Part shown: piece after piece, positions 39,835 through 49,511 of the stretch
Position numbering within the stretch: position 1 is the first letter of the stretch
Layout: every line of letters begins with the position of its first letter
DNA from: Lysobacter concretionis Ko07 = DSM 16239
GTDB lineage: Bacteria > Pseudomonadota > Gammaproteobacteria > Xanthomonadales > Xanthomonadaceae
Direction of reading: 5' to 3'
DNA length: 64,000 bases
Assembly (NCBI RefSeq): GCF_000768345.1
Contig: NZ_AVPS01000011.1
Span: forward strand, 1-64,000
Notes under the pieces: model-generated
Databases searched by the model: none
The model's input: the letters and a program-made list of their open reading frames with translations, nothing else
What the model was told of the DNA's origin: nothing
Program-made: the position numbers and the translations under genes

Positions 39835-41144
39835 GCGCGCAGGGCCGGCGGACGGCACAGCGCCGGTACGTCGGCGCGATAACCCAGCGCACCGGCGACG
39901 ATTCCGGCCTGCAGCGACGGCAGCTGATCGATCGCCAGCAAGCCAAAGCTGCGCAAGGGCCGCAACAGCGACGACGGATTGGCCGTCAGTCGCGCCAGTC
40001 CGTCGGAGAATTCCAGCGTGCGGCGGCGGTCCTCACTGCGGCGTCCGACATAGTGGGCCAGCAGCCCGGCACCCCCGCAATCCGCCGCCGGGTCCTGTCG
40101 CCGGGCTTCATCGATCAGCTCCGCCAGCGTCAGCGCGTCACGCAGCCCCAGGTTGAAACCCTGCGCGCCCAGCGGGTGGATGGTCTGGACCGCGTTGCCG
40201 ACCAGCACCGCGCGCGTCGCGGTGGCGCGATCGGCCAGCACCCGGATCGCGGGATAGGCGACGCGTGGCCCGCAGGACAGGAAGCGGCCGGCGCGCCAGC
40301 CAAACGCGGCCTGCACGCGGGCAAGGAAACCGGCTTCGTCGAGCGCCGCCACCGCGTCGGCCTCGGCGCGCGCCACGCCATGGACGAGTCCGTAATGACG
40401 ATCGCCGCGCGGCAGCAGTGCGGTCGGCCCGTGGTCGGTCAACCGTTCGTAGGCGGTTCCATCGGGCGCACGATCGGTCCGCAGGCGGGTGACAAACAGG
40501 GTCTGCCGATAGTCGTGGCTGTGGGTACCGATACCCAGCGCGTCGCGCACGCCACTGCGGGTACCGTCGGCGCCGACCAGCAACCGTGCACGCACTACAC
40601 GTTCGCCATTCCCGTCGGCGATACGGACCGCCCGGCAGCCGGCGTCGTCACTGTCGGCCAAACCCACGAAACGCACCGGTCGATAACGGGTCAGTCGCGG
40701 CAGCTCGTCCAGCCGCGCCTCCAGCGCCTGGCCGAAGTCATGGGCGACCACGACACGCCCGAATTCGCTGCGACCGTGCTCGGAAGCGGCCAGCACGCTG
40801 CGGCCAAAATCGCCCTGCCGACTGACGTGGATCCGCTCGATCGCCCCGCCCGGCACCGACAGCTTCTGCATCACGCCCAGCGCGGTCAGTGCATTGATGG
40901 TGGCTTCGGCAAAACTGAGGTTGCGCCCGTCGAAAACGCTCGTCGGCTCACCGCTTGTCGCGGCGGACGACGCAACATCCCGCGATGCCTGCGGCGCTAC
41001 CGCCTCGACCAGACCCACATCGATCCCGATGCCTTCCAGCGCGATCGCCAGACTGGAACCCACCAATCCGCCGCCGATGATCAACACATCGTGCAATGGC
41101 GCGGGCGACGGGGAGGCTTCGGGAGACTTGGGACGGGCGGCCAT
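39831..41144 (-). CDS. ubiH: 2-octaprenyl-6-methoxyphenol hydroxylase UbiH-like
   Basis: A 437-residue FAD monooxygenase of ubiquinone synthesis. Features are DVLIIGGGLVGSSLAIAL, FDGRNLSFAEATINAL, LLVGADGTRSGVRDALGI and AVLVGNAVQTIHPLGAQGFN. In the last motif the usual GDAAH is GNAVQ, an Asp-to-Asn change seen in UbiH proteins. An extra Ala/Ser-rich insertion (about residues 50-65) follows the first motif. Its start is only 41 bases from the divergent DUF6580 gene. Confidence 0.9.
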   Translation of the reverse strand: MAARPKSPEASPSPAPLHDVLIIGGGLVGSSLAIALEGIGIDVGLVEAVAPQASRDVASSAATSGEPTSVFDGRNLSFAEATINALTALGVMQKLSVPGGAIERIHVSRQGDFGRSVLAASEHGRSEFGRVVVAHDFGQALEARLDELPRLTRYRPVRFVGLADSDDAGCRAVRIADGNGERVVRARLLVGADGTRSGVRDALGIGTHSHDYRQTLFVTRLRTDRAPDGTAYERLTDHGPTALLPRGDRHYGLVHGVARAEADAVAALDEAGFLARVQAAFGWRAGRFLSCGPRVAYPAIRVLADRATATRAVLVGNAVQTIHPLGAQGFNLGLRDALTLAELIDEARRQDPAADCGGAGLLAHYVGRRSEDRRRTLEFSDGLARLTANPSSLLRPLRSFGLLAIDQLPSLQAGIVAGALGYRADVPALCRPPALRA

Positions 41145-41155
41145 TGCGCTATGCT
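41128..41155 (+). promoter_or_regulatory. Possible promoter for the DUF6580-pduO-deacetylase genes
   Basis: TTGGGA (41128-41133), a 16-base spacer and TATGCT (41150-41155) lie 30 bases before the DUF6580 start codon. It overlaps the first codons of the divergent ubiH. Both hexamers match consensus at four of six positions, so this is only suggestive. Confidence 0.35.
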
Positions 41156-41185
41156 AACGGCTCCGTCGGTTCGCACCCAGTCACG

Positions 41186-41761
41186 ATGAAAAACCCCGTC
41201 TCCTCTCCCCTTCTCGCCGCCGGCCCGCTCGTGCTGATCGGATTGATCGTGCTTGCGGCGCTGACCCGGGTGCTGCCGCACCCGCCGAACTTCTCGCCGG
41301 TGACCGCGATCGCGCTGTTCGGCGGCGCGTATTTCGCCAACCGCAGCTGGGCGCTGGTCGTGCCGTTGATCGGCCTGTTCCTTTCCGACCTGGTGCTCGC
41401 GTCGCTCAATGGCGGCCTCTACGCCAGCTGGTTCTCCAGCACCGGCATCTGGATGGTGTACGGCTGCATCGCGCTGACCACGGTCCTGGGCTTCGGCATG
41501 CGCGGCAAGGTTGGTGGCGCCTCCGTGCTGGGCTTTTCGCTGGCCGGCTCGGTGCTGTTCTTCCTGGTCACCAACTTCGGCGCGTTCCTGTTCGATCCGA
41601 TGTACCCGAAAACCGCGACGGGGCTGACGGCCGCCTACGCCGCCGGGATCCCGTTCTTCCAATGGACGGTACTGGGCACGCTGGTGTATTCGGCAGTGCT
41701 GTTCGGCGGATTCGCGCTGCTGCGCTCGCAGTTGCCGGCGCTGCGCGCCCATACCGCCTGA
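41186..41761 (+). CDS. DUF6580 family integral membrane protein
   Basis: A 191-residue inner-membrane protein with five or six helices. The conserved element RVLPHPPNFSPVTAIALFGG early, then LVVPLIGLFLSDLVLA, GFSLAGSVLFFLVTNFGAFL and PKTATGLTAAYAAGIPFF, identify DUF6580. Members resemble ECF-transporter substrate-binding (S) components in general layout and often sit near cobalamin genes; the adenosyltransferase gene follows after 9 bases. A role in corrinoid uptake is therefore possible but unproven. Confidence 0.85.
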   Translation: MKNPVSSPLLAAGPLVLIGLIVLAALTRVLPHPPNFSPVTAIALFGGAYFANRSWALVVPLIGLFLSDLVLASLNGGLYASWFSSTGIWMVYGCIALTTVLGFGMRGKVGGASVLGFSLAGSVLFFLVTNFGAFLFDPMYPKTATGLTAAYAAGIPFFQWTVLGTLVYSAVLFGGFALLRSQLPALRAHTA

Positions 41762-41770
41762 CCGCTCGGC

Positions 41771-42325
41771 ATGGGCAACCGTCTTTCCAGGATCTACACC
41801 CGCACCGGCGATGACGGCAGCACGGGCCTGGGCGACGGCAGCCGGGTCGCCAAGGATTCCGCGCGGGTCAATGCGTACGGAACCGTGGACGAGGCCAATT
41901 CGGCGATCGGGCTGATCCTCGCCAGCGAGGTTCCCGATGACGTCCGCAACCTGCTGACCGCGATCCAGCACCAGTTGTTCGACCTCGGCGGCGAGCTCTG
42001 CATTCCCGGTCACGCCGCGATCGTCGATGCGGATATCGACCGGCTGGAGCAGCACCTGGATACCTACAACCAGGACCTGCCGCCCTTGAAGGAGTTCATT
42101 CTCCCCGGCGGTGGCGAAGCAGGCGCGCGCTGCCACATCGCCCGCACGGTGGTGCGCCGTGCCGAGCGCGAAACCGTGACCCTGTCCCGGCTGGAACCGG
42201 TGCGGCCGGAGGCGGTGCGTTACCTGAACCGCTTGTCCGACCTGCTGTTCGTGCTTTCGCGGGTGCTGGCCCGCGCCAGCGGCCACGGCGAAGTGGTGTG
42301 GCACCACGAACGCCGCAAGGCCTGA
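41771..42325 (+). CDS. Cob(I)alamin adenosyltransferase, PduO type
   Basis: Transfers the 5'-deoxyadenosyl group of ATP to cob(I)alamin, making adenosylcobalamin. The 184-residue protein has the N-terminal ATP-binding IYTRTGDDGSTGLGDGSR, GTVDEANSAIG, LFDLGGELC and C-terminal RYLNRLSDLLFVLSRVLAR with the conserved Arg/Asn/Asp residues of the PduO family. It is 9 bases after the DUF6580 gene and 13 before the deacetylase gene, a probable three-gene transcript. Confidence 0.96.
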   Translation: MGNRLSRIYTRTGDDGSTGLGDGSRVAKDSARVNAYGTVDEANSAIGLILASEVPDDVRNLLTAIQHQLFDLGGELCIPGHAAIVDADIDRLEQHLDTYNQDLPPLKEFILPGGGEAGARCHIARTVVRRAERETVTLSRLEPVRPEAVRYLNRLSDLLFVLSRVLARASGHGEVVWHHERRKA

Positions 42326-42338
42326 GTCCATTGCCGCC

Positions 42339-43277
42339 GTGAGCGCGTCCGCGCTGCGCCTGTACACCCACCCAGCCTGCCTGACCCACCAGCCCGGCAC
42401 CGGCAACCCCGAACGCCCGGCCCGCCTTGAAGCCGTCATCGACGCGATTGCCGCCACCTGGCCGGAACTGGCCTGGCACCAGGCACCGCCGGCAACGCGT
42501 GCCCAGCTCCTGCGCGTCCACCACGACGACCTGCTGCGGCTGGTACTGGACACGCCGATCCCGGCCGGCGCCGGACCCCTTGCCATCGACACCGACACCC
42601 TGCTCGGCGCCGGTTCGGCCGAAGCCGCCCTGCACGCCGCCGGCGCCGGCGTTGCCGCGGTCGATGCGCTGATGGCAGGACACGCGCGCCGGGCTTTTTG
42701 CGCGGTACGGCCACCGGGCCACCACGCCAGCGTTGACCGGGCGATGGGGTTCTGCCTGTTCAACAATGTGGCCGTCGCCGCCGCCCACGCCTGCGAGGCG
42801 CATGGACTGACGCGGGTGGCGATCATCGATTTCGATGTCCATCACGGCAATGGCACCCAGGCGATCTTCAGCAGCGACGCGCGGGTGATGTACCTGTCGT
42901 CGCACCAGTCGCCGCTGTTTCCCGGCACCGGCTCCGCCAATGAGCACGGCATCGGCAATGTGATCAACCGGCCACTGCCACCCGGCACCGGCAGCCGGGA
43001 CTTTCGCGCGGCATGGCACGACAGCCTGCTGGCTGCTTTGAACGGATTCCGTCCGCAGATGCTGTTCATCTCGGCCGGCTTCGACGGGCATCGACGCGAC
43101 CCACTGGCCGGGCTGGAACTGGAACCCGATGACTTCCGCTGGCTCACCACCGAGCTGGCGGGGATCGCCGACAGACACGCCTCCGGCCGGATCGTGTCGA
43201 CCCTGGAAGGTGGATACGACCTGGTGGCCCTGCGCGAATGCAGCGTCGCCCACATCGATGCCCTGCTGTCGGCTTGA
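42339..43277 (+). CDS. Histone deacetylase family (acetylpolyamine amidohydrolase-like) protein
   Basis: A 312-residue zinc hydrolase of the arginase/HDAC fold. The charge-relay His pair is in RPPGHHAS, zinc ligands Asp and His in IDFDVHHGNGT and the third Asp in SAGFDGHRRDP; LEGGYDL provides the catalytic-tunnel region. Bacterial members deacetylate polyamines or acetyl-lysines; the substrate here is unknown. The start is GTG at 42339. Confidence 0.93.
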   Translation: MSASALRLYTHPACLTHQPGTGNPERPARLEAVIDAIAATWPELAWHQAPPATRAQLLRVHHDDLLRLVLDTPIPAGAGPLAIDTDTLLGAGSAEAALHAAGAGVAAVDALMAGHARRAFCAVRPPGHHASVDRAMGFCLFNNVAVAAAHACEAHGLTRVAIIDFDVHHGNGTQAIFSSDARVMYLSSHQSPLFPGTGSANEHGIGNVINRPLPPGTGSRDFRAAWHDSLLAALNGFRPQMLFISAGFDGHRRDPLAGLELEPDDFRWLTTELAGIADRHASGRIVSTLEGGYDLVALRECSVAHIDALLSA

Positions 43278-43443
43278 TCACCGCATCTTTGCGACATGCA
43301 GGCTCACCCGATCATCGGCACCGGGCACTGACGAGGGCCGTTCGCGCAAAACCCGACGGCGGGGCGTCCGGCCATTCACACTGCCGGGCTCCGGACCCGG
43401 CGATCGTGGCCACAGGGCTCCCCTCACACGCTGGCGCGAAAAC

Positions 43444-45891
43444 ATGAATGATGAACCGCCCCCCGACAAGGCCTCGTTGCCGCCACTGGAGCGATGCGGC
43501 AAGCTAACGGCCGTTTCACGTTCTCCGGATCGCCGCGTGCGCACCAGTTTCCGCCTGCTCCCATTATCGATGTGCATCGCGCTGGCCCTGCCGGCCCAAG
43601 CCCGCGACTCCGAGAACTGGGGGATGTGTCCGATCGAGGACGCCGTTCCCGCGTTCATCGATGCCCCGGAGCCCACCGGCACCCCGGAAAACCGCATCGA
43701 CCTGCCGACCGACATCAGCGGCGACGCGCTCAGTGCCAGCGAAAGCGACCGCACTGTGTTCCAGGGCAATGTCGCGCTCCGGCGCGGCGACCAGTTCCTG
43801 GGCACCGACAAGATGACCTACAACCAGGACGGCACGTACGTCGCCGAAGGCAGCGTGCGCTACCAGGATTCCGGGATGCGCATCGTCGCCGAGCGTGCGC
43901 GTGGCGACCAGGACGCCGACACCCACACCATCGAAGACCTTCGTTACCAGCTGATCGAGCAGCGTGGCAACGGCGGCGCCGAGCGGATCGACATGGATGG
44001 CGATGTGGGCAAGCTGGTCGGCTCCACCTATTCCACCTGCCCCCCGTCACAACGGGCGTGGGAGCTTCGCGCCCGCGAGATCGACTTCGACACCGAAGAG
44101 GGTATCGGCGTGGCCCGCAACGCCGTCGTACGCATCGGCAAGGTCCCGGTGCTGTACGTGCCGTGGCTGATGTTCCCGATCGACGACCGTCGCCGCACAG
44201 GCCTGCTGTATCCGGCGGTAAAGATCTCCGGGCGCAACGGATTCGACTGGCGCCAGCCGATCTACCTGAACCTCGCGCCGAACTACGACGCCACCCTCAC
44301 CCCGCGGATAATGACCGAGCGCGGCGTCCAGCTGGGCGGCGAGTTCCGCTGGCTGTATGCAGGTGGTCGGGGCGAACTGTCGGGCGAATGGATGCCGAAG
44401 GACAAACTGCCCGAGAACGAGCCGGATCGCTATCTCAATGATCTCAACGGACGTCCCATTGCCGGCGCGACGTTGCCGGACAAGGACCGCGGGCAGTTCA
44501 AGTTCAATGGTGTACACGGACTTGGTCACGGCTGGCGCGCGCAGGCCAACCTGGGCTGGATCAGCGACAGTCATTATCTGGAGGACTTCAGCAACAGCCT
44601 CTATGGCCTGTCCAACTGGCAAATTCGCAGCGAAGCAGGCTTCTACGGTCGTGGCCGATATTGGGATGCCGGCCTGATGGCCGACCACAACCAGCTGGCC
44701 GACTACACCCTCACCGAACGCAATCTGCGCTACGACCGGATGCCGCGCGCCTACCTCAACTGGAGCCAGCCGTTCGGTCGCTGGTTTGAAGCTGGCGTAA
44801 CGACCGAAGCGGTGCGCTTCCGTCATGAAGTCCGCAACGAAGGCAGCCGGCTCGACCTCAAGCCCTACATCAGCATGCCGCTGGAAGGCGCCAGCTGGTT
44901 TGTCACGCCGAAACTGGCCTGGCGTTACACCGCCTACCAACTGGATGACGCCCTCGCTGCGGCGAATGGCGGGGACAGCGCGCCGACCCGCAGCCTGCCG
45001 ATCAGTTCGGTGGATGCGGGCCTGTTCTTCGACCGCAAGATGAGTTTCGGTGGCGATTCCTATCTGCAGACGCTGGAACCGCGGGTGTTCTACCTCAACG
45101 TGCCATACCGCGACCAGGGCGGGCTGCCGCGTTTCGACACCAACCCCATGACCTTCAGCTGGGGCCAGCTGTTCCGCGACAACCGCTACACCGGGCCGGA
45201 CCGGCAGATCGACGCCAACCAGCTGACCACCGCCGTCACCACCCGCTTCATCAACGAGGCGGACGGCCGCGAGCGCCTGTCGGCCAGTCTCGGCCAGATC
45301 CAGTACTTCGATGACAGCCGCGTCGTGGTCCCCGGCGAGACCGCCGTCGAGCGCGGCAAATCGGCGTGGGTGGCCGACGTCGGCGTGTCGCCGAGCCAAC
45401 GCTGGAGCATCAACGCCGCCTACCAATGGGACCCGAAATACCGCCGCCAGGACCTGGCCAGCATCCGCACCCGCTACCTGATCGGCGACAGCGGCGTGGT
45501 CAACCTGGGCTATCGCTACCGCCGCGACCTGACCGAGCAGGCCGACTTCTCGTTCCTGTACCCGCTCAACCCGAGCTGGAGCGTCGTGGGTCGCTATTAC
45601 TACTCGATCGACGACCGCAAGCTGCTGGAGTCGATCGCCGGCGTGCAGTGGGAAAGCTGCTGCATGGCGGTGCGCCTGATCGCCCGACGCTACATCCGCG
45701 AACGCAATGGCGAGCTCGACGACTCGCTGCGGCTCGAGTTCGAACTCAAGGGCCTGGGCTCGGCCGGACAGAAGACCGAGAGCATTTTGAGCCGTGCTAT
45801 CCTCGGCTACGATCGTGACGATCTCTATCTTGTGCCGCCGTCCTCTCTGGATGGCGACGATTACACCAACTCCCTCGATCCGACTCCATGA
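43444..45891 (+). CDS. lptD: LPS-assembly outer-membrane protein LptD
   Basis: An 815-residue beta-barrel that, with LptE, inserts lipopolysaccharide into the outer leaflet. The N-terminal OstA/LptA-like jellyroll spans about residues 90-230 (DRTVFQGNVALRRGD, YVAEGSVRYQDSG), followed by the barrel and the C-terminal element GVQWESCCMAVRLIARRYI with the paired Cys used in the rearranged disulfides; the N-terminal partner Cys is in NWGMCPIED. The ATG at 43444 gives a long n-region before the signal LPLSMCIALALPAQA; the GTG at 43537 would give a more typical signal. It overlaps surA by ATGA. Confidence 0.95.
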   Translation: MNDEPPPDKASLPPLERCGKLTAVSRSPDRRVRTSFRLLPLSMCIALALPAQARDSENWGMCPIEDAVPAFIDAPEPTGTPENRIDLPTDISGDALSASESDRTVFQGNVALRRGDQFLGTDKMTYNQDGTYVAEGSVRYQDSGMRIVAERARGDQDADTHTIEDLRYQLIEQRGNGGAERIDMDGDVGKLVGSTYSTCPPSQRAWELRAREIDFDTEEGIGVARNAVVRIGKVPVLYVPWLMFPIDDRRRTGLLYPAVKISGRNGFDWRQPIYLNLAPNYDATLTPRIMTERGVQLGGEFRWLYAGGRGELSGEWMPKDKLPENEPDRYLNDLNGRPIAGATLPDKDRGQFKFNGVHGLGHGWRAQANLGWISDSHYLEDFSNSLYGLSNWQIRSEAGFYGRGRYWDAGLMADHNQLADYTLTERNLRYDRMPRAYLNWSQPFGRWFEAGVTTEAVRFRHEVRNEGSRLDLKPYISMPLEGASWFVTPKLAWRYTAYQLDDALAAANGGDSAPTRSLPISSVDAGLFFDRKMSFGGDSYLQTLEPRVFYLNVPYRDQGGLPRFDTNPMTFSWGQLFRDNRYTGPDRQIDANQLTTAVTTRFINEADGRERLSASLGQIQYFDDSRVVVPGETAVERGKSAWVADVGVSPSQRWSINAAYQWDPKYRRQDLASIRTRYLIGDSGVVNLGYRYRRDLTEQADFSFLYPLNPSWSVVGRYYYSIDDRKLLESIAGVQWESCCMAVRLIARRYIRERNGELDDSLRLEFELKGLGSAGQKTESILSRAILGYDRDDLYLVPPSSLDGDDYTNSLDPTP

Positions 45892-47216
45892 AGAAACTAC
45901 TCGCGTCTCTCCTTGTCGGCGCGTTTCTGATCGCGCCCGCCTACGCACAACAGCTTGCGCCGATCGACGGCATCGCGGTGGTGGTCGACGAGGATGTCAT
46001 CCTGCAAAGCGAGCTCGACCGCGCGGTGGCCAACATCCGCAGTCAATATGCGGGCCGCACCGAGCAGCTGCCGCCGCCGGGAGTGCTTGAGCGCCAGGTT
46101 GCCGAACGGCTGGTGCTGCTCAAGCTGCAGGTCGCCCGCGCCAAAAGCACCGGCGTGCGCGTGAGCGATCAGGAGGTCGACCAGACCATCGGCGCGATCG
46201 CGGCCCAGAACCAGATGAATGTCGACCAGTTGACCGCCCAGCTGGCACGCGACGGCACCTCCATGCCGCAGTTCCGCGATTCCATCCGTGACGAGCTGCT
46301 GGTCCAGCGCCTGCGCCAGCGCCTGGCACAGACCCAGATCTCGGTCAGCGACGCCGAAGTGGACGCCGCGCTGGCAGCGCAGCAAGGTGCCGGCAGCCAG
46401 TACCACCTCGCCCACATCCTGGTGGCGTTGCCCGAGGGCGCCACGCCGGAACAGATCGCCACCGCGCAGTCCAAGATCGAGGGCGTCCGCGACCTGATCC
46501 AGCGCGGCGAGATGGATTTCGCCGCCGCCGCGGTGCGGTATTCCGACAGCCCCAACGCGCTGGAAGGCGGCGATCTGGGCTGGCGCTCGGCGGACGAGAT
46601 CCCGTCCGCGTTTGCTGACATGGTCAAGGGCATGCGCCCGGGACAGGTCACCGAGCCGATCCGCGGCCCCAGCGGATTCCAGCTGCTGCAGGTGGTGGAA
46701 AGCCGCGACGCCGCGCAGGCCGGCCCCAGCCTGGTGACGCAGTACCAGGCCAGCCACATCCTGATCCGCGCCGACGACCCGGCCAACGTCGCCAAGGCGA
46801 AAGCCAAAGCCGACACCCTCCATGCGCGCCTGGTCGGCGGTGCCGATTTCGCGGCGCTGGCGCGTGAGAATTCCGAAGACCCCAGCTCCAAGAGCCGTGG
46901 CGGCGACCTGGGCTGGTTCACCCAGGACCAGTTCGGCCCCGATTTCGGCAGCCAGGTCGCGGCCCTGAGCGACGGCGGCATCTCCGCGCCGTTCCGCACC
47001 CAGGCCGGCTGGCACATCGTCAAGCGCACCGGCAGCCGCCAGGCGGACGTCGGCGACGAGTCGCAACGCGCCCAGATCCGCGAGACGATCGGCCGGCGCA
47101 AGCTGGAGGACGAGTGGAACCGCTTCCTGCGCGAAATGCGCGGCGAGGCCTTCGTCGACTTCCGCACCGGTGCCGCGGACGCCGAGCAGGCTGACTCCAC
47201 CACCAACGGCAACTGA
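45888..47216 (+). CDS. surA: Periplasmic chaperone/peptidyl-prolyl isomerase SurA
   Basis: A periplasmic chaperone delivering outer-membrane proteins, including LptD, to the BAM complex. The 442-residue protein has a signal peptide cleaved after AYA (residue 20), an N-terminal chaperone domain (IAVVVDEDVILQSELD), two parvulin domains (about 170-270 with YHLAHILVALPEG, and 285-385 with YQASHILIRADD) and a C-terminal helix. Its start codon overlaps the lptD stop, coupling the client and its chaperone. Confidence 0.98.
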   Translation: MKKLLASLLVGAFLIAPAYAQQLAPIDGIAVVVDEDVILQSELDRAVANIRSQYAGRTEQLPPPGVLERQVAERLVLLKLQVARAKSTGVRVSDQEVDQTIGAIAAQNQMNVDQLTAQLARDGTSMPQFRDSIRDELLVQRLRQRLAQTQISVSDAEVDAALAAQQGAGSQYHLAHILVALPEGATPEQIATAQSKIEGVRDLIQRGEMDFAAAAVRYSDSPNALEGGDLGWRSADEIPSAFADMVKGMRPGQVTEPIRGPSGFQLLQVVESRDAAQAGPSLVTQYQASHILIRADDPANVAKAKAKADTLHARLVGGADFAALARENSEDPSSKSRGGDLGWFTQDQFGPDFGSQVAALSDGGISAPFRTQAGWHIVKRTGSRQADVGDESQRAQIRETIGRRKLEDEWNRFLREMRGEAFVDFRTGAADAEQADSTTNGN

Positions 47217-47219
47217 GTG

Positions 47220-48203
47220 ATGCCGCTTCGGCTCGCGCTGGTTCCGGGTGAGCCGGCCGGCGTCGGCCCCGAGTTGTGTGTGCGGCTGGCCCAGTTGCCG
47301 CGTGATTACCAGCTCGTTGCATTCGGCGACCGCGCCACACTGCAGGCCGCCGCTGCCGTCCTCGGGCTCCCGCTGCGGCTGCTGGAGCCCGACCAGGCCG
47401 GCGACCAGGCCGGCGAACTGGTGCTGATCGACACGCCGAATGCCGTCCACGCCCCCTTCGGCCAGCCCGATGCGCGAAATGCGCCCGCGGTGATCGAGGC
47501 GATGCAGCGCGCCGCCGACGGATGCCTGCGGGGCGAATTCCACGGCCTGATCACCGGCCCGGTGCACAAGGCCGTGATCAACGAAGGCGGCATTCCGTAC
47601 AGCGGCACCACCGAGCTGCTGGCCAGGCAGGCCGGTTGCGACGTGGTCATGATGCTGGCCAATCCGACCATGCGTGTCGCGCTGGCCACGACCCACCTGC
47701 CCTTGCGCGCGGTCGCCGATGCGATCACCGCCGGATCGCTCACACGCACATTGCAGATCCTGCATCAGGCTATGCAATCCGACTTCGGGATCGCCCGGCC
47801 TTCGATCGCCGTGCTCGGCCTCAACCCACACGCCGGGGAAGCCGGACACCTGGGACACGAGGAGATCGAGGTCATCGAGCCGGTCCTGGCCACACTGCGC
47901 GCGCAGGGCATGGACCTGGTCGGACCGCTGCCGGCCGATACCGCCTTCCTGCCCGCGAAACTGCGGACGTTCGACGCGGTGCTGGCGATGTACCACGACC
48001 AGGGCCTGCCGGTGCTCAAGTTCAGCGGCTTCGAACACGCGGTGAACCTGACCCTCGGCCTGCCCTACCCGCGCGTGGCGGTCGACCACGGCACCGCACT
48101 GGACCTGGCCGGCAAGGGTGTCGCCGATCCCTCCAGCCTGATCGCCGCCGCCGACACCTGCGCGCGGATCGCTCGCGCACGCTCCCGCATAATCGCGCCA
48201 TGA
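47220..48203 (+). CDS. pdxA: 4-hydroxythreonine-4-phosphate dehydrogenase
   Basis: Oxidises 4-phosphohydroxy-L-threonine in pyridoxal phosphate synthesis. The 327-residue protein has the start motif VPGEPAGVGPEL, HGLITGPVHKAVINEGG with a metal-ligand His, GHTEL-like SGTTELLARQ, ATTHLPLRAV and the third metal-site region MYHDQGLPVLKFSGFE. The ATG at 47220 was taken; a GTG at 47217 is equivalent. It lies 3 bases after surA and overlaps rsmA by ATGA, the conserved surA-pdxA-rsmA order. Confidence 0.97.
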   Translation: MPLRLALVPGEPAGVGPELCVRLAQLPRDYQLVAFGDRATLQAAAAVLGLPLRLLEPDQAGDQAGELVLIDTPNAVHAPFGQPDARNAPAVIEAMQRAADGCLRGEFHGLITGPVHKAVINEGGIPYSGTTELLARQAGCDVVMMLANPTMRVALATTHLPLRAVADAITAGSLTRTLQILHQAMQSDFGIARPSIAVLGLNPHAGEAGHLGHEEIEVIEPVLATLRAQGMDLVGPLPADTAFLPAKLRTFDAVLAMYHDQGLPVLKFSGFEHAVNLTLGLPYPRVAVDHGTALDLAGKGVADPSSLIAAADTCARIARARSRIIAP

Positions 48204-49048
48204 CTCCCGCCAAGCATCCTTCCAGTGGCCACGGCGACGGTTTCTCCGCCAAGGCAAAAAAACACCTCGGCCAGAACTTCCTGCACGAGCGCACGATCAT
48301 CGACAAGATCGTGCAGGCGGTGAACCCGAAGCCCGGCGATCGCCTGGTGGAAATCGGCCCCGGCCAGGGCGCGATCACCTTCCCGCTGCTCGACCGCCAC
48401 GGCGCGTTGACCGTCATCGAGTTCGACCGCGACCTGATCGCCCCGTTGACCGAAGCCGCGCGCGCGCATGGCCACCTGACGGTGATCCACCGTGACGTGC
48501 TGCAGGTCGATTTCAGCGCGCTGGCCGCCGGCGCGGACGACGGCCATCCGGCGATGCCCGGCAGCAGGATCCGGCTGGTCGGCAACCTTCCCTACAACCT
48601 GTCCTCGCCGATCCTGTTCCACGCGCTCGAGCACGCGCCGGCCATCGAGGACATGGTGTTCATGCTGCAGAAGGAAGTCGTCGACCGCATGGCGGCCGGG
48701 CCCGGCAGCAAGGTCTACGGCCGGCTCAGCGTGATGCTGCAGGCGTACTGCACGGTCACGCCGTTGTTCATCGTGCCGCCGGGGGCGTTCCGGCCGGCAC
48801 CGAAGGTGGACTCGGCGGTGGTGCGGCTGGTGCCGCTGCCGGCGGATCGCATCGACGTCCGCGATCGCGGGTTGTTCGCCCGCGTGGTCCGCGATGCGTT
48901 CGGCCAGCGTCGCAAGACCCTGCGCAACGCCCTGTCGAAAATCTGCGATGCCGCCGCCATCGAAGCCGCCGGCATGTCGCCGCAGGCGCGTGCGGAACAG
49001 GTGGCCGTCGCCGACTTCGTCGCCTTGAGCAATTCGCTGGTCGATTAA
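48200..49048 (+). CDS. rsmA: 16S rRNA dimethyladenosine transferase (KsgA)
   Basis: Dimethylates A1518 and A1519 of 16S rRNA during small-subunit maturation. The 282-residue protein has KKHLGQNFLHE, the SAM motif VEIGPGQGAITFPLLD, the catalytic NLPYNLSSPILFH and the C-terminal helical domain (AFGQRRKTLRNALS). Its ATG overlaps the pdxA stop. It precedes apaG and apaH as in E. coli. Confidence 0.98.
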   Translation: MTPAKHPSSGHGDGFSAKAKKHLGQNFLHERTIIDKIVQAVNPKPGDRLVEIGPGQGAITFPLLDRHGALTVIEFDRDLIAPLTEAARAHGHLTVIHRDVLQVDFSALAAGADDGHPAMPGSRIRLVGNLPYNLSSPILFHALEHAPAIEDMVFMLQKEVVDRMAAGPGSKVYGRLSVMLQAYCTVTPLFIVPPGAFRPAPKVDSAVVRLVPLPADRIDVRDRGLFARVVRDAFGQRRKTLRNALSKICDAAAIEAAGMSPQARAEQVAVADFVALSNSLVD

Positions 49049-49114
49049 AGCCGCACACCGCGGCGATGCGCGTTGCGTCCCCGCTTCCGCCAACCAGCCA
49101 CTACACTGTCGGGC

Positions 49115-49498
49115 ATGGAACGCCACACCGATCACGCTTTCATCATTGACATCGCCACCCGCTATCTCGATGAGCAATCCGAGCCCGCACAGGGCCGTTT
49201 CGTCTTTGCCTACACCATCCAGATCCGCAACAGCGGCAAGGTGCCCGCCCGCTTGCTCTCGCGCCGCTGGCTGATCACCGACGCGAACGACAAGGTGCAG
49301 GAAGTGGAAGGCGACGGCGTGGTCGGCGAGCAGCCGCGGCTGCGTCCGGGCGAAGGTTTCGAATACACCTCCGGCGCGGTGCTGGAGACCGACCTGGGCA
49401 CCATGGAAGGCAGCTACACGATGGTGGCCGACGATGGCACCCGCTTCGAGGTGCCGATTCCCGCCTTCACCCTGACCGTGCCGCGCACGCTGCACTGA
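49115..49498 (+). CDS. apaG: ApaG domain protein
   Basis: A 127-residue fibronectin-like beta-sandwich protein of unclear function. The conserved ApaG sequence includes RYLDEQSEP, FVFAYTIQIRNSG, LLSRRWLITDAN, VVGEQPRLRPGEGFEYTSG and GSYTMV. It lies between rsmA (66 bases upstream) and apaH (13 bases downstream), the standard order. The ATG at 49115 matches the domain start. Confidence 0.97.
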   Translation: MERHTDHAFIIDIATRYLDEQSEPAQGRFVFAYTIQIRNSGKVPARLLSRRWLITDANDKVQEVEGDGVVGEQPRLRPGEGFEYTSGAVLETDLGTMEGSYTMVADDGTRFEVPIPAFTLTVPRTLH

Positions 49499-49511
49499 TG
49501 GCGGGCTGGAC

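Noticed and set aside
41145-41185. A cobalamin riboswitch upstream of DUF6580 and the adenosyltransferase
   Set aside because: Only 41 bases separate the divergent start codons, far too short for that element.
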